21,590 bases of DNA from JACQNR01 sp049515175. Lineage in GTDB: Bacteria; Acidobacteriota; Terriglobia; UBA7540. How positions within the stretch are numbered: position 1 is the stretch's first letter; every line of letters begins with the position of its first letter. The DNA lies in assembly GCA_049515175.1 (NCBI GenBank), contig JBEKUI010000041.1:1-21590 (forward strand), in the 5' to 3' direction. The translations under genes and the position numbers were made by a program. The notes beneath the pieces are model-generated. The model saw nothing but the letters and a program-made list of their open reading frames with translations, ran no database searches and had not been told where the DNA came from. Of this stretch, positions 15,965-21,590 are shown piece by piece.

Positions 15965-16933
15965 ATGGCGAAACCCAAAGTAGCTTTTTACTGGTGCGCA
16001 AGTTGTGGCGGCTGCGAAGAGGCGGTCGTCGATCTCGCCGAAGGCATCCTCAAGGTCGTCGAGGCCGTGGACATCGTCTTCTGGCCCGTGGCGCTCGACT
16101 TCAAGCGCTCGGACGTCGAGGCGATGGCGGACGGCGAAATCGCCGTGGCCTTCATCAACGGCGCCATTCGCACGAGCGAGCAGGAAGCGATGGCGAAGCT
16201 CCTGCGCAAGAAAGCGGGATTGGTCATCGCTTACGGCGCGTGCGCCTACGAGGGCGGAATCCCCGGGCTCGCCAACCTGACGGACAAGGAATCGATCCTC
16301 CAGTACGTCTATCACGATTCGCCCTCGACCACGGACGGCACCGGCACGCGCCCGCAGCCGCACTTGAAAGTTCCGGAAGGCGAATTGGAGCTGCCGGAAC
16401 TCTACGAAAGCGTCAAGACGCTCGACCAGGTGATCGACGTTGATTACTACATCCCCGGCTGCCCGCCCACGGCGAAAATCACCTTCGCGGCGATCGAAGC
16501 CATTCTCGCCGGCAAGCTGCCCGAGAAGGGCTCGGTGCTCGCCGGTGATCGCGCGCTCTGCTACGAGTGCGACTTGAATTCCACCAAGCCCGAGAAATTG
16601 CTGATCAGCGAGCTCAAGCGCCCGCACCAGGTGCTCATCGACCGAGAGAAATGCCTGCTCGCTCAAGGTGTGCTGTGTCTCGGTCCCGTCACGCGTGGCG
16701 GCTGCGAGGCACTGTGCGTCAAGGGTGGAATGCCCTGCTCCGGCTGCTTCGGGCCGCTCGACCGCGTGCGCGACTTCGGCGGCAAGGCATTGTCGGCCGT
16801 TGCTTCCATCGTGGATTCGGGTGACGAGAAGGTGATCACTAAGGTTTTCGAGAGCGTCCCGGATCCCGCTGGAACGTTCTATCGTTACAGCGTGCCGGCG
16901 TCGCTGCTCACCGGCAAACGCAAAGCCGCATAG
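15965..16933 (+). CDS. mvhG: [NiFe] hydrogenase small subunit, MvhG-like
   Basis: The 322-residue small subunit carries the Fe-S relay from the [NiFe] site. Proximal-cluster ligands are in CASCGGCEE (C11, C14, C17), GACAYEGGIPG (C93) and PGCPPT (C166). More cysteines follow (C199, C202, C230, C238, C247, C251, C258, C261), consistent with two further clusters as in MvhG of methanogens. It has no Tat signal or membrane anchor, so the enzyme is cytoplasmic (group 3). The frame is open to 15752, but ATG 15965 has AGGAG nine bases upstream and gives the family N-terminus; the upstream extension runs through repeat DNA. mvhA follows after 9 bp. Confidence 0.9.
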   Translation: MAKPKVAFYWCASCGGCEEAVVDLAEGILKVVEAVDIVFWPVALDFKRSDVEAMADGEIAVAFINGAIRTSEQEAMAKLLRKKAGLVIAYGACAYEGGIPGLANLTDKESILQYVYHDSPSTTDGTGTRPQPHLKVPEGELELPELYESVKTLDQVIDVDYYIPGCPPTAKITFAAIEAILAGKLPEKGSVLAGDRALCYECDLNSTKPEKLLISELKRPHQVLIDREKCLLAQGVLCLGPVTRGGCEALCVKGGMPCSGCFGPLDRVRDFGGKALSAVASIVDSGDEKVITKVFESVPDPAGTFYRYSVPASLLTGKRKAA

Positions 16934-16942
16934 AGGTGTGTC

Positions 16943-18406
16943 ATGGCACAAAGAATTACGATTGATCCCATCACCCGGCTCGAGGGCCACGGCAAGATCG
17001 AGATCTTTCTCGACGACAGCGGCAAAGTCAGCCGCGCGTATTTCATGGTGCCGGAGTTGCGCGGCTTCGAGCAATTCGTGGTGGGACGCCCCGCCGAGGA
17101 GATGCCGCAAATCACCTCGCGCATCTGCGGCGTTTGCCCCACGGCGCACCACATGGCGGCCACCAAGGCGCTCGACGACCTCTACAAGGTTGACCCGCCG
17201 CCGGTCGCCAAGAAGTTGCGCGAAATGATTTACAGCATCTTCACGCTGGAAGATCACGCGCTGCATTTCTATTTCCTGGGCGGGCCGGATTTCGTCGTTG
17301 GGCCAAAGGCCCCCAAGGCCGAACGCAACATTCTGGGCGTCATCGGCAAGGTGGGCGTGGAAGTGGGCAAGCGCGTCATCGGCATGCGCAAGGAGTTGCG
17401 CGACCTGATTTCCCTGCTGGGCGGCAAGGTGATTCATCCCGTGTTCGGCCTTCCCGGTGGCGTTTCGAAGCCCATGACGCCCGCCGACCAGCCGAAGTTC
17501 ATTGAGGCGGCAAAACGCGGCGTGGATTTCGCGCTCTTCACCCTCAACGTCTTCACCGACGTCGTCCTGAAGAACAAGGAATACGTCGACGCCATCACCT
17601 CCGACATGTACACGCACAAGACCTACTACATGGGTCTGGTGGACGGCAAGAATCGCGTCAACTTCTATGACGGACGCGTCCGCGTCGTCGACCCCACGGG
17701 AAAAGAATTTGGCGTTTTCACAGCGCGCGAATATCTGGACTCGATCGCTGAGCACGTCGAGCCGTGGAGTTACATCAAGTTCCCGTATCTGAAAAAGGTC
17801 GGCTGGAAGGGCTTCGTGGATGGCGCGGATTCGGGCGTTTACGCCGTGGCGCCCCTCGCGCGCCTGAACGCCGCCGATGGCATGGCGACGCCGCGCGCCC
17901 AGGAGGCTTACGAGCAACTTTACGCGACGCTGGGCGGGAAGCCTGTGCATCACACCCTGGCGAACCACTGGGCACGCGTCATCGAGATGATCTTCGCCGC
18001 GGAGCGCTTCCTCGAACTCGCCAGCGACCCGGAGATTACGGATCCCAAGGTACGCACGCTGCCCACGGAAATCCCCACGGTCGGCATGGGCGTCGTGGAA
18101 GCGCCGCGCGGCACGCTCTTCCATCATTACGAGACGGACGAAGCCGGCCTGATTACCAAGGCCAACCTGATCGTCGCCACGCAGAATAACGCGGCGCGCA
18201 TGGCGCTCTCCGTGGACAAGGTGGCGAAGGCACTCATCAATTCCGCCACGGCCAATGATGACGGCGCGCTCAATATGGTGGAGATGGCGTTCCGCGCCTA
18301 CGATCCCTGTCACGGCTGCGGCACCCACTCACTGCCCGGCTCGATGCCGATCAGAATTCAGATTCGCGACTTGGCCGGCAATCTGATTCGTGAGTTTTCA
18401 CGATGA
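16943..18406 (+). CDS. mvhA: [NiFe] hydrogenase large (catalytic) subunit, MvhA-like, group 3
   Basis: MvhA (487 residues) holds the NiFe(CN)2CO site that oxidises or makes H2. The four nickel ligands are visible: RICGVC (C62, C65) with H69, and DPCHGCGTH (C456, C459, H462). A His directly after the first cysteine of the second motif is unusual compared with the hydrophobic residue most groups have there. A 25-residue tail follows H462, which a maturation protease would remove. With no Tat partner signal and linked mvhD and hdrA, it belongs among the cytoplasmic group 3 enzymes, closest in layout to group 3c. The next gene overlaps it by ATGA. Confidence 0.93.
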   Translation: MAQRITIDPITRLEGHGKIEIFLDDSGKVSRAYFMVPELRGFEQFVVGRPAEEMPQITSRICGVCPTAHHMAATKALDDLYKVDPPPVAKKLREMIYSIFTLEDHALHFYFLGGPDFVVGPKAPKAERNILGVIGKVGVEVGKRVIGMRKELRDLISLLGGKVIHPVFGLPGGVSKPMTPADQPKFIEAAKRGVDFALFTLNVFTDVVLKNKEYVDAITSDMYTHKTYYMGLVDGKNRVNFYDGRVRVVDPTGKEFGVFTAREYLDSIAEHVEPWSYIKFPYLKKVGWKGFVDGADSGVYAVAPLARLNAADGMATPRAQEAYEQLYATLGGKPVHHTLANHWARVIEMIFAAERFLELASDPEITDPKVRTLPTEIPTVGMGVVEAPRGTLFHHYETDEAGLITKANLIVATQNNAARMALSVDKVAKALINSATANDDGALNMVEMAFRAYDPCHGCGTHSLPGSMPIRIQIRDLAGNLIREFSR

Positions 18407-18876
18407 AGTCGATGCTCATCCTCGGACTCGGCAACGATATGCTGAAAGATGACGCGGTGGGAATTCGCGTCGCCGAAAAGTTGCGAGGGAGTTTTCCGCC
18501 GGAAGTGGAAGTGCATTCAACCTCATGCTTCGGCCTGTCGCTGCTCGATGAGTTGATCGACCGTGAGAAGGTCCTGGTAATTGACAGCTACGTGCCGGAA
18601 GAGTTTGTCGGGTCGGAGATTCAGGAGTGCAACCTGGACGCTGTCGGCGAAGCCGGGAGCACCTCCCCGCATTTCGTCGGCCTGGGGGAAATTCGCGAGA
18701 TCATGCGCAAGCTGGGTCTCGCCTTCCCTCACGAGGTGCACATCCTGGCCATCCCAGTCTCCGACCCGATAACCTTCTCCTACGAAATGAGCCCCGCCGT
18801 CGCCGCGCTCGTCGACGAAGCCGCCACCCGCGCCCGCCGCATCGTCGAAGCGTGGCTGCCCGTCGCCGCTCTCTAG
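18403..18876 (+). CDS. Hydrogenase maturation endopeptidase (HyaD/HybD/HycI family)
   Basis: This 157-residue protease cuts the C-terminal tail off the large subunit after nickel insertion. The signature GLGNDMLKDDAVG (8-20) is complete. Likely nickel-sensing ligands are D16, D61 (VIDSY) and H90 (STSPHFVG), by analogy with HybD. The start overlaps the mvhA stop in ATGA, so it is almost certainly the dedicated protease for that subunit. It is the last gene of the operon. The general maturation genes hypABCDEF are not in the window and must lie elsewhere. Confidence 0.92.
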   Translation: MKSMLILGLGNDMLKDDAVGIRVAEKLRGSFPPEVEVHSTSCFGLSLLDELIDREKVLVIDSYVPEEFVGSEIQECNLDAVGEAGSTSPHFVGLGEIREIMRKLGLAFPHEVHILAIPVSDPITFSYEMSPAVAALVDEAATRARRIVEAWLPVAAL

Positions 18877-19002
18877 TATAGAGTTCAGCCAAACGAACCC
18901 AACGGCCATTGCGCGCGCCGTGTTCGCGCCTTGGCGTGAGGCCCGCCTTTCATCGCCCCCAAAAGAGTCCCCGCAAGTTTGCGGCCCCAGAATAGAATGG
19001 TA
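18877..19002. other. Gap between hydrogenase operon and deacetylase gene
   Basis: The 126-bp gap has one short inverted repeat, CCGCAA/TTGCGG (18971-18984), but no T-tract terminator. Where the operon message ends cannot be told. Confidence 0.4.
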
Positions 19003-19878
19003 ATGATGAAGACGATCTCGCGTTTTCGGTCGCTGGGAATTTGTCTGGCGTTCGCAAGTCTCCTTCTTGCGGGCGGCAGCATCCAACCAGCGCCCGCCAG
19101 CGCCCAGGCGCCCGCGGCCTCGGGCGCGATGCATCGGAAACTGATCGCGCTAACTTTTGATGACGGGCCGAAGCCCTACGTGTTGATGGGCAGAAAATTA
19201 CAGAACGGCGCTTCGTCGCCCGGTTTGTTGGACCTACTGGACCGCGAGGGAGTGAAGGCAACGTTTTTTGTGATGGGATTTCGTCTCGCCGATACTGCCA
19301 ACGATTTCTGCCGGCAAACCGACGTTGGAATCAATTGCCGGCAGGCGGCCGAGGAAGAGCACCGCCGCGGGCACGAAATCGAAAATCATACTTACGGACA
19401 CGGGCCATTCTCCAAGATGGCCAAACGATACGGGGAAAACTGGGTTCTGAACGACATCGACCGCGCCTCGCGAATCATTCAATCGGTCACGGGAGTGCGC
19501 CCGCGATACGTCCGCCCGCCCGATTGGGACGTCTGGGAGACGCTGCGGGAGAAGATCGAAGCGCGCGGATATCACCTCATGACCAAGTCGAAAGGCGATG
19601 TTTCGGAAGCCCCGGCCCTCGAGGACGTCGATTCGCAGGATTACATCTATGCGAAACTCAAATCGCCACTAGCCGCGGCGAAGACCGAGCATGACTACGT
19701 TGTACAGAGGATCGAGCAGCGCGAGCGGAAGGGCGTTTCCACGCACATTCTCGTCTTCCACGAACTGCCCATTTCGGTGGAGGTGCTTTCGACGCTGATT
19801 CCCGAACTGAAGAAGCGCGGCTATGAGTTTGTGCCGTTGCGGGATTACATGAAGACGCTCGGCGCTACGGCGAAATGA
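19003..19878 (+). CDS. Exported polysaccharide deacetylase (NodB homology, carbohydrate esterase 4)
   Basis: The 291-residue protein has a signal peptide (MMKTISRFRSLGICLAFASL, cleavage near PASAQA) and one NodB domain. Motif 1 is TFDDGP (51-56), with D53 as the likely base and D54 a metal ligand. Motif 2 is H124EIENHTYGH133, giving metal ligands H129 and H133. Motif 3 is RPP (171-173), followed by DWD instead of the common YG. A late VFHEL supplies the usual histidine. It probably removes N- or O-acetyl groups from peptidoglycan or an exopolysaccharide. Start codons at 18979 (TTG), 18997 and 19006 are alternatives; 19003 gives a normal signal peptide. It is not functionally linked to the hydrogenase operon. 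Confidence 0.87.
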   Translation: MMKTISRFRSLGICLAFASLLLAGGSIQPAPASAQAPAASGAMHRKLIALTFDDGPKPYVLMGRKLQNGASSPGLLDLLDREGVKATFFVMGFRLADTANDFCRQTDVGINCRQAAEEEHRRGHEIENHTYGHGPFSKMAKRYGENWVLNDIDRASRIIQSVTGVRPRYVRPPDWDVWETLREKIEARGYHLMTKSKGDVSEAPALEDVDSQDYIYAKLKSPLAAAKTEHDYVVQRIEQRERKGVSTHILVFHELPISVEVLSTLIPELKKRGYEFVPLRDYMKTLGATAK

Positions 19879-19935
19879 AGCCAGCGGTCGCGCCGCCTGT
19901 AGAGAATTCTGCCGTCCGTGCGGCAAGAGTTACAA

Positions 19936-19964
19936 GGGCGCAGCCCGTCGGCTGACGGGCGCCC
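19936..19964. terminator. Hairpin between convergent genes
   Basis: GCCCGTC (19943-19949) pairs with GACGGGC (19954-19960) over a GGCT loop. An outer GGGC/GCCC pair (19936-19939 with 19961-19964) is separated by a three-base bulge. It touches the stop codon of the minus-strand NYN gene and lies 57 bases after the deacetylase stop. It may end both messages or be another dispersed repeat; there is no clear T-tract. Confidence 0.45.
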
Positions 19965-21404
19965 CTACTCGGCGCTGGGCTCTTTCGGCTTGCGGCGCGA
20001 CGCGGTTTTTCGCGTGCCGGCCTTTGCAGCCCGAGGCGCGCGGGGTTTGCGCGGTTTGCGGCCGGTGGCCGGAGCTTCAACCGGCGCGGCCTCTTCAGCG
20101 ACCGGTAGGGGCGCAGCTTCGATCGCCACCACCGGCTCCTCAGCGATTTCCTCGACGGGCGCTGCTTCTTCCCAGCGCACATCGATCTCGGCGGGTTCAA
20201 CGTCAACGGCGAGTTGCGGCTCCGCACTGACCACGGCCGGAGAATCGGCGACGGGCGCGGCCGTGACCGCGGTGGCCGCCAGCGGGAAGACACGCCAGGT
20301 GCCCTTGCGGTCGCGGTGGAGCCGCAACAGACCTTCGCGCTGTGCCTGATGGAGGAGATCGAGAATGCCGCGGAAGCCGTGCCGACGCGAGTCGAAGTCC
20401 TGCCCCGCGCCGCGCAGGGCCTGGCTGATCTGCCGCAGGTAGAGCGGCTTGCCCGGCGACTTCTGCCCGGCATCGGCGACGGTCTGCCGGAGTAGGTTCA
20501 TGGCCTCGGGTGCAGCCGCGGCGGTGGCGGCTGATGCGGCCGCCGCTTCGACCGCTTCCGCTGGAGCAGATTCGCTCGCGGTCGCTTCCGCCGGCTCGGC
20601 GGCGGGAGCGGCAGGAACGCTCGCCGCTTCCGCTTCAACATTCGCCGCCTCGACAAGATAACCGCGATCGGTGCGGCGCAGGCGGACCAACCGGGCGCGC
20701 TCCATCTTCTGCATGAACTCCAGGAACGTTCCGGCACCATAGTCGCGCTCGCTGAAGGTCGGGTCGAGTTGCAGGAGCGTGCTCTTGAGCAGCCCCACCT
20801 GCGGCGAGACTTCGCGCTCTTCCAGAATCTTCAGCGCGCGCTGCACGTTCGAGAGCGCGCCGGAGAGCGGACGGCTGTCCGCCGCCGCCCGCGCCTGGCC
20901 ACGCGAGGTGCGCGCCGGGCGCGAACTCTCCACGCCGCGCAGCAGGTTTTCGTAGCTGATGAACTCGTGGCAGTTGCGCTGCATGATGCCGCTGGTGAAG
21001 GCGCGACCGCCCACCACGAAGACCCGCTTGTCGTACTGCTTCAGTTTCTCCACCAGGGCGATGAAGTCGCTGTCGCCGCCCACGATGACGTAGGCGTTGA
21101 TGTAGGGGCGATTGAACGCCATCTCCAGCGCGTCGAGGGCCAGGTTGATGTCCGCGCCGTTCTTGTCGCCGCGCGGGGTGACGTTGCGCTGCACCATGTG
21201 CACGGCGTGCTGGCTCATCTGGCGGCTGTATTCGCCCGCCTTGGGCCAGTCGCCGTAAGCCGTCTTGCTCATCACCTCGCCGCGCTCTTTGAGCGCCTCG
21301 AGCACCAGCGAGACGTCGAATTCTTTTCCCAGCGTCTCCTTGACGCCGATTTGAATGTTGTCAAAATCCACAAACACGGCCAGCTTCAGCCGTTCTTCCA
21401 CCAT
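19965..21404 (-). CDS. NYN-domain (PIN-like) putative RNase with two OST-HTH/LOTUS-like modules and a basic tail
   Basis: The 479-residue protein begins with a NYN/LabA-type PIN-like domain (residues 7-155): FVDFDN (D13, D15), GADINLALD (D84) and GGDSDF (D111, D113) supply the acidic metal-binding residues. Two winged-helix regions follow, about 182-252 (NVQRALKILEEREVSPQVGLLKSTL) and 305-375 (LYLRQISQALRGAG, HGFRGILDLLHQA), which resemble OST-HTH/LOTUS RNA-binding domains. They are joined by Ala/Glu/Pro-rich linkers, and the end is strongly basic (GRKPRKPRAPRAAKAGTRK). RNA cleavage is inferred from the fold; no substrate is known. The ATG has GGAAGAAGGAAAT upstream. No partner gene lies next to it. 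Confidence 0.85.
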   Translation of the reverse strand: MVEERLKLAVFVDFDNIQIGVKETLGKEFDVSLVLEALKERGEVMSKTAYGDWPKAGEYSRQMSQHAVHMVQRNVTPRGDKNGADINLALDALEMAFNRPYINAYVIVGGDSDFIALVEKLKQYDKRVFVVGGRAFTSGIMQRNCHEFISYENLLRGVESSRPARTSRGQARAAADSRPLSGALSNVQRALKILEEREVSPQVGLLKSTLLQLDPTFSERDYGAGTFLEFMQKMERARLVRLRRTDRGYLVEAANVEAEAASVPAAPAAEPAEATASESAPAEAVEAAAASAATAAAAPEAMNLLRQTVADAGQKSPGKPLYLRQISQALRGAGQDFDSRRHGFRGILDLLHQAQREGLLRLHRDRKGTWRVFPLAATAVTAAPVADSPAVVSAEPQLAVDVEPAEIDVRWEEAAPVEEIAEEPVVAIEAAPLPVAEEAAPVEAPATGRKPRKPRAPRAAKAGTRKTASRRKPKEPSAE

Positions 21405-21482
21405 ATTTCCTTCTTCCTTCCGGGCCGCGAGGCCACGGTACTTTCATCCATTTCTGTTTCGGGACACCGGCCCCTTGAAACC

Positions 21483-21512
21483 ATGATACTCCTTTCGGAG
21501 CGGAATTGTCGC
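21483..21512 (-). promoter_or_regulatory. Candidate promoter for the NYN gene, within an inverted repeat
   Basis: Read on the minus strand, GCGACA (21512-21507) and TATCAT (21488-21483) are separated by 18 bp and resemble -35 and -10 boxes. An 8-bp inverted repeat, CACCGGCC (21465-21472) and GGCCGGTG (21513-21520), flanks them. The message would have a leader of about 70 nt. By-eye match only. Nothing else recognisable is present from 21521 to the window end. Confidence 0.3.
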
Positions 21513-21590
21513 GGCCGGTGCGTGCAGGTGAGAATGCGGGGTAGGAGCGCGGCCCTGCCGCGCGTGCCGGCGGCCTGCCCCTCGCCCCGT

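Noticed and set aside
15860..18328. An 822-codon open frame on the minus strand opposite mvhG and mvhA
   Set aside because: It is antisense to two genes with full hydrogenase motifs, crosses their boundary, and its translation is rich in Arg, His, Asp and Val with no recognisable domain. Long antisense frames are expected at this GC content.

Overview
The window is high-GC, densely coded bacterial DNA. The best guess for its source is an Acidobacteriota genome. This rests on the overall protein flavour (SYLF/YSC84 protein, DUF6807 protein, Tat-exported GH2 enzyme) and on the short REP-like hairpin repeats of the 'gtagcgccg...cggcgctac' kind. No rRNA, tRNA or taxonomic marker is present, so the assignment is an inference. 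No CRISPR array, insertion sequence or prophage was seen.

Left part (1-6195) holds ordinary metabolic and accessory genes: the 3' part of a DhnA/FbaB-type class I fructose-bisphosphate aldolase ending at a strong terminator, a SYLF-domain lipid-binding protein on the minus strand, a zinc alcohol dehydrogenase diverging from it, a Tat-exported family 2 glycoside hydrolase, and a secreted DUF6807 protein. A mostly non-coding stretch (6196-6682) follows, with a terminator-like hairpin and possibly a decayed small ORF.

The centre (6683-18876) is one co-directional, tightly packed run of eleven genes and is the main point of interest. In order it encodes HdrC, HdrB, a soluble HdrD/GlpC-like Fe-S protein, EtfB, EtfA, a NarI-like membrane protein fused to HdrD-like Fe-S domains (the likely Etf:menaquinone oxidoreductase), HdrA, MvhD, MvhG, MvhA and a [NiFe]-hydrogenase maturation endopeptidase. 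This places a methanogen-type MvhADG-HdrABC module, an Etf module and a membrane quinone-facing module in one apparent operon. A reasonable model is that the hydrogenase exchanges electrons with H2, MvhD passes them to the HdrA flavin, and HdrA splits or merges electrons between ferredoxin and a second branch through HdrBC, the HdrD-like protein, EtfAB and the membrane protein to menaquinone. Direction, partners and the true acceptor cannot be read from sequence. The soluble HdrD-like protein and the membrane protein are paralogues, and both have lost cysteines from their CCG cluster-binding motifs.

Two hairpin-rich repeats sit inside this operon, before hdrA and before mvhG, and may tune expression of its three segments. 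The right part (18877-21590) has an exported polysaccharide deacetylase facing a minus-strand NYN-domain nuclease with two OST-HTH/LOTUS-like modules and a basic tail; a hairpin lies between their 3' ends.
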